A stretch of DNA of 38,011 nucleotides from Desulfobacterales bacterium HSG2. GTDB lineage: Bacteria > Desulfobacterota > Desulfobacteria > Desulfobacterales > 4be13. The translations under genes were made by a program, and so were the position numbers. Positions 7,301 through 14,640 of this stretch are shown in pieces. Location of the stretch: positions 1-38,011 of the forward strand of contig JAUCGI010000038.1 in assembly GCA_030378035.1 (NCBI GenBank), written 5' to 3'. A model generated the notes under the pieces. The model did no database searches, was not told the DNA's origin, and saw only the letters and a program-made list of their open reading frames with translations. Numbering within the stretch: the first letter of the stretch is position 1; each line of letters opens with the position of its first letter.

Positions 7301-8848
7301 GCAAAACTTTTTGAAGATGAAAATGTTTCACCTTTAGAAGCCCGTTTACCTTGGATTCATAGCTGGCCATTGCTGAAAGTTTTGGAGAAATTTGCCAAAG
7401 CCCCGAAGCGATTGATCGATCTTAAAGGCGAGTATTTGCCAACCGAGATGTTTCACGAATCCAATGCCCAACGAGATGGCATTATCACCCGTCAAAATAA
7501 TCCAAGCTTTCAACCAGAATCAACGGATGATTGGGTCATATCCGGGCCACATTTTTATGTGGGGACGCCTTTCAATAAGACGCCAAGAACGAGCTGTACG
7601 GCTAATAAAAGTTACGACAATATTGACCTGACCGAAATCCCCGAAGATTATCTGCCCCGTGCAGTGTATCGCCCCGGCGACCGGAAAGAGGATAAAACCG
7701 CCTTTCACAATGCCATCCCGGAATGGCCCAAACCGTCAAAACCGGGATTCTGGCCGGTAAGCGATAAAGACGTTCCGGCTTATGAAGCCTTGCTGGGCGA
7801 GCCGTTGAAACGATATGGCATTGATCCAAACCTGCCCGGTGCAAAGACTGCCCGGAAGTTTGGGTATTTTTCTGAATGGGAGGGGGATGTTGATAAAGCG
7901 TTGGAATGGTTGCTTGAAAATGATTTTAAATTAAATACAGAGGAATTTTTTCAGGAATTCGGTGAAGTAAAATTAAATCAAATATCAACTGATTTAGAGC
8001 AATTACGAATGCTTCCAAAACCGACTTTAAGCCGTTTTCGATATGTCAATCGTAGAAGAGTACAGTCTTCTAATGAAAGGACGCTGATTCCTTCTATTAT
8101 GCCTGCCGGAATATCTCATATGAACGGCGCGTTTAGTTTAATTTTTCTGAGCGATAGGCAGTTAATTCAATTTGCAGGTTGTGCAACATCAATTTGTTAC
8201 GACTTTTTAATAAGAAGTTCCGGTAAATCAGATTTAAGACATGACGTTGCAAAAACCTTACCTGTTCAGGAAGACATATCATTATTAAGCTTGATTCAAA
8301 ATAGAATGTTGAGACTTGTTGCGCTTTCGCATTCTTATCAATCACTTTGGCAGAAACTGTTTTTGAATGAAATTAAAGAAGATAAATGGACTTCAAATTC
8401 AATTCGTAATAATCCGGAAATTGAATTAGACTGGGTGGATATCTCAAAACAATGGTGCTGGAAAAGCCCTCTTCGGACAGACAGAGCCAGACATCAAGCC
8501 CTTCTCGAAATTGATGTCCTCGTCGCCCTTGCCCTGAACTTGACGATTGACGAACTGATCCAGATTTACAAGGTCCAGTTCCCCGTCATGAAAACATATC
8601 AGGAAGCCGACGAATACGACGCCAAAGGCCGCCGCCTCCCCAACACCGCACGCAAGGACGCCGGCGTAAAAGAATTGCGGGAAGCCCGGAGAAAGCATAA
8701 TGGCAAATCCCCGCTCACCGTCAGTTGGGAAACAGACAACGGCAACCAGACCGTAACCAAAACCTTTTACCCGCCCTTTGAGCATACGGATCGGATTGAA
8801 GACTATAAAACCGCTTACCGGGTCTTCAAAGAGCGGCTGGGGCTTTAA
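4289..8848 (+). CDS. drmMI: DISARM DrmMI-like N6-adenine DNA methyltransferase (5' end frameshifted)
   Basis: 1519 residues. SAM-binding motif I is EPAMGSAAFLVEAV (residues ~391-404); YGVDLNPTAVDLGALSLWL follows near 450. The catalytic motif IV NPPW, in DLMFGNPPWRKV, lies near 790. The C-terminus (RHQALLEIDVLVALAL, IYKVQFPVMKTY) is typical of large Eco57I-like methylases of class 1 DISARM, which mark host DNA. The nominal TTG start is artificial: the same frame reads upstream to about 4240 (LAPEKESEELLHEKLREG), where it joins the DrmMI N-terminus lying in the preceding frame, so one small indel separates the two. About nt 7020-8440, the likely target-recognition region, is much more AT-rich than the flanks. 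With DrmD broken and DrmA/B/C absent here, full DISARM function is unlikely; an orphan methylase is possible. Confidence 0.75.
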   Translation: MREGSLRSTRGVSAQLQAAVREAIEEIANAWVDARRSQKLGFRKLGAREAPLPDGSRDVTAEQLRNEALTYVYRILFCLYAEARGGELGILPINDDHYRLGYSIEALRDLADRAEPGTTSENRTYYAEHLERLFQLIHEGFHPEKNRSDTARAKKESAKAVAGAEQLEVFEPAEHLETFEPSGRRMRLGNGNGKELETGHGGSFVIHSLTATLFDPAATPLLNRVKLGNWPLHKVIRCLSLGYGESGRQLGRINYAELGIVELGAVYEGLLSYKGFFAKEELIQVMKALKKSRGEPVFVYDNNIDPKIPTWFVSKDRLNEFKPGEVVTEHRTKRPRIYRTGKFILHLNGVERAQSASYYTPVALTRTLVREVLKERLKDMGPDQADEILRMKICEPAMGSAAFLVEAVDQLAHHYLRLRLKQKQPGLSALPIDPSDYEDEHRRVRHYIAVRNVYGVDLNPTAVDLGALSLWLSGIHRLRIKKGVDGKPNLYRTGAAPWFGLRLRAGNSLIGARRAVWTKKQLISGEFYGKNALSPRQLRPGEKRKTDEIYHFLVWDEDMGPAARDRLMKARWPEACASVNEWRRKEVCRNWTPEEVAVAREVCKTVDRLWESYAEEREKGLIRTQCTATVWPVPSDSGDALHPSPFLARQEAVKATLESESGAFQRIKLLMDAWCALYFWPLRDAASLPRRDAWLAAAGMLTGAVDDDPETRAVLEFQVGDSFDFKALFKEGQLRKPDAGKLADAVPWFCVGRRVDANQHFHHWELVFTEILGPRFKGQKDGPRGFDLMFGNPPWRKVVWSDALLLAEFEPLLGVRDAKSAECNRQRPKLLEESERLLRYRDAFEQEEGTSVFLNDRTLYPALAGVQTNLYKNFIERSWALLSEKGAAGLLHEEGIFDDPKGGMFRSEYYRRLLRHYQFKNEMKLFKDVDNHKSFSINIYSGVPSDVEFKCIFNLFHPETIEKCYNHQSDDENIPLIKDENGKWDRRGHSSRIIFVTKKELFLFAKLFEDENVSPLEARLPWIHSWPLLKVLEKFAKAPKRLIDLKGEYLPTEMFHESNAQRDGIITRQNNPSFQPESTDDWVISGPHFYVGTPFNKTPRTSCTANKSYDNIDLTEIPEDYLPRAVYRPGDRKEDKTAFHNAIPEWPKPSKPGFWPVSDKDVPAYEALLGEPLKRYGIDPNLPGAKTARKFGYFSEWEGDVDKALEWLLENDFKLNTEEFFQEFGEVKLNQISTDLEQLRMLPKPTLSRFRYVNRRRVQSSNERTLIPSIMPAGISHMNGAFSLIFLSDRQLIQFAGCATSICYDFLIRSSGKSDLRHDVAKTLPVQEDISLLSLIQNRMLRLVALSHSYQSLWQKLFLNEIKEDKWTSNSIRNNPEIELDWVDISKQWCWKSPLRTDRARHQALLEIDVLVALALNLTIDELIQIYKVQFPVMKTYQEADEYDAKGRRLPNTARKDAGVKELREARRKHNGKSPLTVSWETDNGNQTVTKTFYPPFEHTDRIEDYKTAYRVFKERLGL

Positions 8849-9210
8849 TGACACAGCATGAGATTCAGCAGGCAACAGAGAAGGCGAAAGCCGCCTTTCC
8901 CAAATTTGCGGACTGGGAATATGATAACGGGGCAGACGAAGATTTTTTCGGATTCTCTCTGTGGGGAGAATTTTCCCCTGATCCTGATCCGGAAGACCTG
9001 TCGCCAAAAGTTTTTTTTATCACACTCGACACATACAAAGATGAATGGAGTGGACATCTGACCATAGGACGGCACTCCTATCTCTGGACAAGCGCAGATT
9101 TCGGGGACGCTCACCTGATCGACACAGAACCCTGCGAAACTATCGAAGATGCAATAACATCACTCAAAACAGAAATGACAAACCTGTTCAGAGCTTTCTC
9201 CGCAATCTGA
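8848..9210 (+). CDS. Small acidic protein of unknown function, coupled to DrmMI
   Basis: 120 residues. Its ATG shares the last A of the TAA stop of the methylase gene (TAATG), so translation is probably coupled. No signal peptide or membrane segment is visible. The sequence is acidic and rich in aromatic residues (DWEYDNGADEDFFGFSLWGEF, then TYKDEWSGHLTIGRHSYLW), suggesting a compact beta-rich fold, with a short C-terminal helix. I do not recognise the family. Position suggests an accessory of the methylase locus, but it is not one of the core DISARM proteins I know. Confidence 0.7.
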   Translation: MTQHEIQQATEKAKAAFPKFADWEYDNGADEDFFGFSLWGEFSPDPDPEDLSPKVFFITLDTYKDEWSGHLTIGRHSYLWTSADFGDAHLIDTEPCETIEDAITSLKTEMTNLFRAFSAI

Positions 9211-9298
9211 GTCGGCAGCAAATTCAGCTATAAGTTGTGTGCGGGATGGGGCGGACCGATCCATCCCGAGACCACAAATTGTTCCCCGCCGCAGATGC

Positions 9299-9350
9299 AA
9301 AACAATTTGCAAAATTGTTTTACATGTAGAACAATTTTGCAAATTGTTTT
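9299..9350. repeat. Perfect 21-bp inverted repeat with 10-nt loop
   Basis: Arms 9299-9319 and 9330-9350 are exact reverse complements built on AAAACAATTTGCAAAATTG. The loop contains the palindrome TACATGTA. The arms are related to the TGTAAAACAATTTTTCAAAT repeat at ~20320 and ~29365, so this is a dispersed repeat family of the genome. The rest of the 9211-9470 gap holds a 7-bp-stem hairpin at 9243-9267 (GGGATGG/CCATCCC) after the small gene, possibly a weak terminator without a T-tract, and no gene I can support. Confidence 0.75.
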
Positions 9351-9469
9351 ATACCTCAAAAAAGTTTAAGAACAGACCATAAATGATTAATTATTGACAA
9401 TGAAATTGTATGTATTCTCAAAAACAGATTGTTTTTTGTGGCCCGCACACCCACGTTTTCCTCCCCCGG

Positions 9470-9628
9470 AATACTCTCCTTACCCCATTGACTTTTCCCA
9501 TAATTTATGAAAATTTCCACTGAAAGCACCCTGATTCTGTTTTATCGCTGTAAAAACTTGTTAATCTCTGTTTTATAACCGAAACTCTGTCATCTCAAAA
9601 CATGACAAAGACCGAAAGGAGGTAAGAA
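9470..9628 (+). promoter_or_regulatory. Conserved upstream block of the phosphoesterase-TIR gene
   Basis: This stretch is repeated, clearly homologous but diverged, upstream of the second phosphoesterase gene (11695-11865). Shared features are TTGACTTTTCC, TTTATGAA, a TATAAC box, a TGTCAT/ATGACA inverted repeat (9588-9593 and 9602-9607) and the Shine-Dalgarno GAAAGGAGG. It probably contains the promoter; no single -35/-10 pair has good spacing, so I do not assign one. The small inverted repeat just before the RBS could be an operator. Confidence 0.45.
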
Positions 9629-11278
9629 ATGCTGCGCTATCTTCATCTGTCCGATTTCCATCTTAAAAGAAAAAACGACGACCCTGTCAGCGCATTCAAC
9701 CAGGATATGGTCACACGTTCCATGCTTGACATGGTCGGTTCGCTTAAGAAGCCGGACTTTGTGATCATCACCGGCGACCTTGCCCACGGCGGAAAGCCGG
9801 AAGAATACGATGTGGCCGAAGTTTTCTGCAACAGGCTACTGGAAGCAGCCGAACTGGATCGGCAGCGTCTTTTTCTTGTCCCGGGCAACCATGATGTGAG
9901 CCGGAAGGATGTCAGATCCAAACACATAAAAAGCATTTATCCTTTTGACACACAGGAGGACATCACCGAAACCCTCACGGATCCTGACATCTTCCCCATA
10001 CTCATGCGAAAGTTCGCGGGCTTCGGCACCTTTGTCGAAAAAATAAGGGGACGCCGTCTGTCTGACAAATCCGAATACTGGTTTGCCGAAACGCTGACGC
10101 TGACAAAAGAGGGACAGGAACACAGGATAAGTCTGCTCGGACTGAACTCCTGCCTGTTTGCGGGCTATGACGGGGATGAAGATCGGAAGCTCGCCCTGGG
10201 CCTGCACCAAGTTGAGCCGGCTCTGGGAAAGCTCGATAAGAACGCGCTTTCAATCGGGTTCTTTCACCATCCGTTCTTCTGCTTTCACCCTGAGGATGAA
10301 GTCTGTCAGAACCTTCTGACAAGGGAGCTTGATCTGATCCTGACAGGACATCTGCACAAACCTTCCAACGCGTTCACCCGGAATGCGGCGGGACAGGCCG
10401 TGATCATCGGCGCGGGCGCATCCTATGAGGCCCGTGAAAGCCGGAATTCCTTCAATGTGACGGAGATTGATCCGGATACGGGCAGAGGGAAGGTTCAGTT
10501 TTACAAATATCTGCCGGAGTATCATGTTTGGAAAAAGGACACGGATATCAATCCGGCTGTGGATGACGGCAGTTTCTCTTTTACAGTTGAACGGCTGTCG
10601 GGTGGCGGAGCGGATACGGATTTCCGTGAAGAAGATCAGCCTGACGGGGTGACTCCTGAAAAAGCCGCAGAGAAAAAAGGGGATGTCATAACTATCCATG
10701 CCGGGGGAGACGTGATTATTGACAAGAGTAAAGCATATCAGGTAAAGAATTCCCAGGTCGGCATTGTCGGTGATCACGCTTCAGTCAAGGGCGGGATACA
10801 TTTCGGGAATGGCGGAATTCCTTCTCAGGAGCGGTCCGAACCGGTACAGAAGCAGCCTGCTGCCACCGATGACAAATCCGCAAAGGTCTTTGTCAGCTAT
10901 GCCAGAGAGGATGTTGGGACTGCCGGAAGGCTTTATGATGATCTGAGACATGCGGGGGTGACTCCCTGGATGGATAAAAAAGATATCCTTCCCGGTCAGA
11001 ACTGGAAAGTGCATATAACAAAGGCTATTTGGGACAGCAAATATTTCATTGTCCTGCTCTCTTCAGGCTCTTTGTCAAAAAGAGGGTTTGTTCAGAAGGA
11101 GCTGAGGATGGCGCTGGATATCCTTGATGAATTTCCTGATGAGGATATCTTCATCATTCCGGTGCGTCTGGATGAGTGCGAGCCGTCTGACGAAAGACTG
11201 AAAAATATCCGCTGGACCGATCTTTTCCCTTCTTATGATGAGGGGCTGAGTGAAATTCTGCGGGTTCTTGCGCCGTGA
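9629..11278 (+). CDS. Calcineurin-like metallophosphoesterase-TIR effector
   Basis: 549 residues. Residues 1-~260 carry the metallophosphoesterase metal-binding motifs in order: LSDFHL (7-12), GDLAHGG (~49), GNHDV (~87), FFHHPF (~208) and GHLH (~239). Residues ~349-392 are a beta-rich adaptor (ITIHAGGDVII, VKNSQVGIVGDHASVKGG) that recurs in other genes here. Residues ~416-549 are a TIR domain (VFVSYAREDVGTAGRLYDDL, WMDKKDILPGQ) retaining the FVQKEL helix where the catalytic Glu of NAD-cleaving TIRs lies. Two toxic activities, nucleotide/nucleic-acid phosphoester hydrolysis and NAD+ cleavage, in one chain fit a cytoplasmic suicide effector; no signal peptide is present. Strong SD AAAGGAGG before ATG. 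The first ~350 residues are nearly identical to the gene at 11866. Substrate and trigger are unknown. Confidence 0.85.
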   Translation: MLRYLHLSDFHLKRKNDDPVSAFNQDMVTRSMLDMVGSLKKPDFVIITGDLAHGGKPEEYDVAEVFCNRLLEAAELDRQRLFLVPGNHDVSRKDVRSKHIKSIYPFDTQEDITETLTDPDIFPILMRKFAGFGTFVEKIRGRRLSDKSEYWFAETLTLTKEGQEHRISLLGLNSCLFAGYDGDEDRKLALGLHQVEPALGKLDKNALSIGFFHHPFFCFHPEDEVCQNLLTRELDLILTGHLHKPSNAFTRNAAGQAVIIGAGASYEARESRNSFNVTEIDPDTGRGKVQFYKYLPEYHVWKKDTDINPAVDDGSFSFTVERLSGGGADTDFREEDQPDGVTPEKAAEKKGDVITIHAGGDVIIDKSKAYQVKNSQVGIVGDHASVKGGIHFGNGGIPSQERSEPVQKQPAATDDKSAKVFVSYAREDVGTAGRLYDDLRHAGVTPWMDKKDILPGQNWKVHITKAIWDSKYFIVLLSSGSLSKRGFVQKELRMALDILDEFPDEDIFIIPVRLDECEPSDERLKNIRWTDLFPSYDEGLSEILRVLAP

Positions 11279-11296
11279 AGAGAATCTGTTACTGAA

Positions 11297-11378
11297 CTAC
11301 AAGGATTTGGTTTGGTAAGGATTTGCCTGTCAATTACCAAGGTTATAGCAGAATCCTTACTAAACTCAATCCCTGTAG
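11297..11378. repeat. Inverted repeat between phosphoesterase-TIR and the orphan TIR
   Basis: Arms 11297-11323 and 11352-11378 match as reverse complements at about 23 of 27 positions, starting CTACAAGGATTTGG. The arm resembles the CTACAAGGATTGTGGTTAAG repeat at 17004, 17091, 17180 and 29417. It could act as a terminator hairpin (no T-tract seen) or be a relic of a mobile repeat. Confidence 0.55.
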
Positions 11379-11433
11379 TTTCCGGCAGCAGCAAGCCGAC
11401 ACAGAACAGCAAGATCAGAAGTGAGGTCAGATA

Positions 11434-11766
11434 ATGGCAGATAATAATAAACCGAAGTTGTCCGAACTGGCACAAAAGGTCTTTATCAGCTATGCCAGGG
11501 AAGATATTGAGATTGCCGGAAGGCTTTATGATGATTTGAAAAGTGCAGGGGTCACTCCCTGGATGGATGAAAAAGACCTCCTTCCTGGTCAGGACCGGAA
11601 AGTGCATATAACAAAGGCTATTTGGAACTGCAAATATTTCATTGCCCCTGCTTTCAAAAGCTTTGAAGTGTTCCTTTCTTACCCGCTGCGTCTTTTTCTC
11701 CTCCGGAATACTCCCTTTACCTTATTGACTTTTCCTGCGATTTATGAACATGAAAAATTTCACTGA
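11434..11766 (+). pseudogene. Truncated TIR-domain gene
   Basis: ATG 11434 follows GAAGTGAGGTCAGATA. This leader and the first codons (ATGGCAGATAATAATAAA) match those of the PEGA-FGE gene at 17579. Residues ~15-70 are a TIR domain close to that of the gene upstream (VFISYAREDIEIAGRLYDDL, WMDEKDLLPGQ). After NCKYFIAP the sequence abruptly becomes the upstream region of the next phosphoesterase gene, so the C-terminal 40 residues are translated promoter DNA. The segment with the TIR catalytic Glu is lost. It is most simply the scar of a recombination that placed a second phosphoesterase copy here. If translated it could only bind other TIR domains. Confidence 0.7.
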
Positions 11767-11865
11767 AAGCATACTGATTTTATTGCTATAAAAACTTGCT
11801 AACCCCACATTATAACTGAAACTCTGTCATCTCAAAACATGACAGAGACCGAAAGGAGGTAAGAA
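11695..11865 (+). promoter_or_regulatory. Conserved upstream block of the second phosphoesterase gene
   Basis: Homologous to 9470-9628, with the same TTGACTTTTCC, TATAAC, TGTCAT...ATGACA inverted repeat and GAAAGGAGG before ATG 11866. The shared boundary marks the left end of the duplicated phosphoesterase segment. Within the first part the orphan TIR frame reads through it. Confidence 0.45.
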
Positions 11866-13644
11866 ATGCTGCGCTATCTTCATCTGTCCGATTTCCATCT
11901 TAAAAAAGAAGCCGACAGCCCTGTTGCTGCGTTCAATCAGGATATTGTCACCCGTTCCATGCTTGACATGATCGGTTCGCTTAAGAAGCCGGACTTTGTG
12001 ATCATCACCGGCGACCTTGCCCACGGCGGAAAGCCGGAGGAATATGAGGTGGCTGAAATTTTCTGCGACAGACTCCTGGAAACAGCCAAACTGGATCGGC
12101 AGCGTCTTTTTCTTGTTCCGGGCAACCATGATGTGAGCCGGAAGGATGTCAGGCCCAAGCATGTGAAAAGCTTTTATTCTTTTGACACACAGGAGGATAT
12201 CACCGAAACCCTCACCGATCCCGACATCTTCCCCATACTCATGCGAAAGTTCGCGGGCTTCAGCGCCTTTGTCGAAAAAGTAAAGGGACGCCGTTTGTCT
12301 GACAAATCCGAATACTGGTTTGCCGAAACTCTGACACTGACAAAAGAGGGACAGGAACACCGGATAAATCTGGTCGGGCTGAACTCCTGCCTGTTTGCGG
12401 GCTATGACGGGGATGATAAACAGAAGCTCGCCCTGGGCCTGCACCAGGTTGAGCCGGCTCTGGGAAAGCTTGACAGGAACGCGCTTTCAGTCGGGTTCTT
12501 TCACCATCCGTTCTCCTGCTTTCACCCCAAGGATGAAGTCTGTCAGAACCTTCTGACAAGGGAGCTTGATCTGATCCTGACAGGACATCTGCACAAACCT
12601 TCCAACGCGTTCACCCGGAATGCGGCGGGACAGGCCGTGATCATCGGCGCGGGCGCATCTTATGAGGCCCGTGAAAGCCGGAATTCCTTCAATGTGACGG
12701 AGATTGATCCGAATACGGGCAGAGGGAAGGTTCAGTTTTACAAATATCTGCCGGAGTATCATGTTTGGAAAAAGGATACGGATATCAATCCGGCTGTGGA
12801 TGACGGCAGTTTTTCTTTTACAATTGAACGCCTGTTGGGCGACGGACCGGATACGGATTCCCGTGAAGAAGATCAGCCTGACGGGGTGACTCCTGAAAAA
12901 ACCGCGGAGAAAAAAGGGGATGTCATAAATATCAGTGCCGGGAGAGACGTGGTTTTTACAAAGGATAAAGGTAAAGTATATCAGGCAAAAAATTGCGGCA
13001 TTCTCGGTGATAACGCCTCAGTCGAAGGCGGGATACATATCGGGAATAAGTTCAACATCAGCGCCAAGAAAATTCAGGGCCTCACCCAGGTAAACGGCAA
13101 TATAGAAAATTTGACACAGAACTTCGGGAATGTTCAAAAGAGAGGCATCCGTGCCGGACATATCCATGCGGAAAACGTGGTGGACGGCGCTCAGATTGTG
13201 GGCGATGATCCTCAGAACCCGTCGGAATTGATACAGGTTGTAAAGGATATCGGGGGCGGCGTTAGCGCGAATGATATCCGGGCAAAGAACCTGGTCAGCG
13301 GTCTCCAGTATATCAAGCACCCGGACTGTCCGACATCCGAGCAGTTTCACCGGGAATTTGACCAGTTCGGATCGGAACTCCGGGAGGTCATTGAGGCAGG
13401 GGAGATTCCGGATCAGGGAGATGCGGAGGACATCCGGGACGCGCTTCTCAAACTGAATAAAGAAATCTCAGCCTCAGGCATTCCGGGGTCGCGGGGTGTG
13501 ATCAGGCTAAGGGAAATTTCGATGATACTGACCAGAAACGCCGAGGCCTGCCAGAAACCAGGGAATCCGAATGCCCGAATCATTCAACTGGCACATTATG
13601 GAGCATCCCTGTGGCTGGCAGCTCAGAACATCAGGAGGAAATAA
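11866..13644 (+). CDS. Calcineurin-like metallophosphoesterase effector with beta-repeat and helical C-terminus
   Basis: 592 residues. The N-terminal phosphoesterase has all metal motifs (LSDFHL, GDLAHGG, GNHDV, FFHHPF, GHLH) and is almost the same as in the gene at 9629 up to about residue 350. There the TIR is replaced. Residues ~349-460 hold the shared adaptor ([34 protein letters not shown]) and a run of short beta-strand repeats (FNISAKKIQGLTQVNGN, IRAGHIHAENVVDG, VSANDIRAKNLVSG). Residues ~490-592 form an alpha-helical, acidic domain (FHREFDQFGSELREVIEAGE) of the kind found in effector-associated regions. No signal peptide. The stop is one base from the ATG of the next gene, a NACHT N-terminal part, so effector and sensor are co-translated. 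An interaction through the shared IxAENVVxG motif is inference. Confidence 0.82.
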   Translation: MLRYLHLSDFHLKKEADSPVAAFNQDIVTRSMLDMIGSLKKPDFVIITGDLAHGGKPEEYEVAEIFCDRLLETAKLDRQRLFLVPGNHDVSRKDVRPKHVKSFYSFDTQEDITETLTDPDIFPILMRKFAGFSAFVEKVKGRRLSDKSEYWFAETLTLTKEGQEHRINLVGLNSCLFAGYDGDDKQKLALGLHQVEPALGKLDRNALSVGFFHHPFSCFHPKDEVCQNLLTRELDLILTGHLHKPSNAFTRNAAGQAVIIGAGASYEARESRNSFNVTEIDPNTGRGKVQFYKYLPEYHVWKKDTDINPAVDDGSFSFTIERLLGDGPDTDSREEDQPDGVTPEKTAEKKGDVINISAGRDVVFTKDKGKVYQAKNCGILGDNASVEGGIHIGNKFNISAKKIQGLTQVNGNIENLTQNFGNVQKRGIRAGHIHAENVVDGAQIVGDDPQNPSELIQVVKDIGGGVSANDIRAKNLVSGLQYIKHPDCPTSEQFHREFDQFGSELREVIEAGEIPDQGDAEDIRDALLKLNKEISASGIPGSRGVIRLREISMILTRNAEACQKPGNPNARIIQLAHYGASLWLAAQNIRRK

Positions 13645-13645
13645 C

Positions 13646-14620
13646 ATGGACCCTTTGACACTCGGATTTTCCGCAGCCTATCTTGCGAACATCGGGGCTG
13701 CGTTAACCAAACATATTCTTTCGACCGGAACCCGTCGGATACGGAAGGCACTCACCGGTACAGAAGAAAAGAAGGCCCTTGATCGCTGCGTTCGGGCGGG
13801 AGTGGTGGCTTTGCTCTCTCAATGCAACGCGACGTCTGACGAGGTTGTACTGCTGAAAGATATCTTTGAGAGATTCTTTGACGAGCCGGATACTGCCAGG
13901 GAATTATCCGGGGTGCTTACCGGAAAACAGCCGGACATGGAGGAGATGAACCTGCTGTTTCAGGATGCGGGCTATGATCCTGACACATTGCCGGGTATTG
14001 CGTTTGACCGGGCCATAACCGCTTTTGAAGCCGCGTTTCTGGCGGGAGCCGCGCATGAACCGATTTTGCAGCCCGTCATTCAGACCAGTCAGCTTTTGGA
14101 GCAGACCCGGATCCAGCGGGATATTCTGACGGAGATGAGAAAGATGGCCGCCTTTCTGAAGGAGAGCAAGCCGGAAACCATTGGCATCAGCGCGGGGACG
14201 ATCATTGCGGAAAACGTGGTCAGCGGCGAGATGCTGTCTTATACGCCGAGGAGTCCGACACAAGCGGCAGAAGACAACTGGGAGAATTTTTACTTAAAGC
14301 GGCTTATGGTCCGGTGCGAGTCTCTGGACCTTGCGGCCATTGACGAAACCTGGCAAGAGGAGAAAGTCAGGGTCTCTGATGTGTTCACCACGCTTTATCT
14401 CAAGGGGGTTGAACGGTTGCCGGATCAGTCTGTCTCCGACGCGATTCGGGTTCCCATTCAGGCCGCTGAAGCTGCCGGCGCTATGATGATCCAGGGACGT
14501 CCGGGCGAGGCTGTTGAACGGTTGTCAGATCAGTCCCTTTTCGACGTTCGACAGAAAATATCCGATGAGCGGTTCCCATTCAGGCCACTGAAGCTGCCGG
14601 CACCATGGACCGGCTGGTGA
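13646..14620 (+). CDS. N-terminal part of a NACHT sensor (split from its ATPase domain)
   Basis: 324 residues from ATG 13646, with AGGAGG about 8 nt upstream. Largely alpha-helical. Near residue 180 it carries ISAGTIIAENVVSGEM, matching the beta motif IRAGHIHAENVVDG of the upstream phosphoesterase. The end (PIQAAEAAGAMMIQGRPGE) is a damaged version of the sequence that begins the next ORF (EAAGTMDRLVILGCPGGGKS): a partial duplication (14408-14509 and 14513-14640) with a 17-nt length difference puts the two in different frames. The original gene was most likely one protein of about 1,050-1,080 residues: this N-terminal region, then NACHT, then FGE. It could still work as a separate N-terminal subunit, since its stop overlaps the next start by 16 nt. 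Confidence 0.7.
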   Translation: MDPLTLGFSAAYLANIGAALTKHILSTGTRRIRKALTGTEEKKALDRCVRAGVVALLSQCNATSDEVVLLKDIFERFFDEPDTARELSGVLTGKQPDMEEMNLLFQDAGYDPDTLPGIAFDRAITAFEAAFLAGAAHEPILQPVIQTSQLLEQTRIQRDILTEMRKMAAFLKESKPETIGISAGTIIAENVVSGEMLSYTPRSPTQAAEDNWENFYLKRLMVRCESLDLAAIDETWQEEKVRVSDVFTTLYLKGVERLPDQSVSDAIRVPIQAAEAAGAMMIQGRPGEAVERLSDQSLFDVRQKISDERFPFRPLKLPAPWTGW

Positions 14621-14640
14621 TCCTGGGATGTCCGGGCGGT
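14408..14640 (+). repeat. Partial tandem duplication across the NACHT P-loop
   Basis: Copy 1 14408-14509 and copy 2 14513-14640. Both contain GTTGAACGGTTG and GGTTCCCATTCAGGCC, then GAAGCTGCCGGC. Copy 2 continues into the intact P-loop (GGATGTCCGGGCGGTGGCAA); copy 1 is 9 nt shorter there and ends at GGACGTCCGGGCGAG, so its P-loop is lost. A further 17-nt difference upstream shifts the frame. Confidence 0.7.

Noticed and set aside
9391-9425. TTGACA at ~9391 as a promoter for the phosphoesterase-TIR gene
   Set aside because: No -10 box at suitable spacing and it lies outside the block conserved with the second copy.
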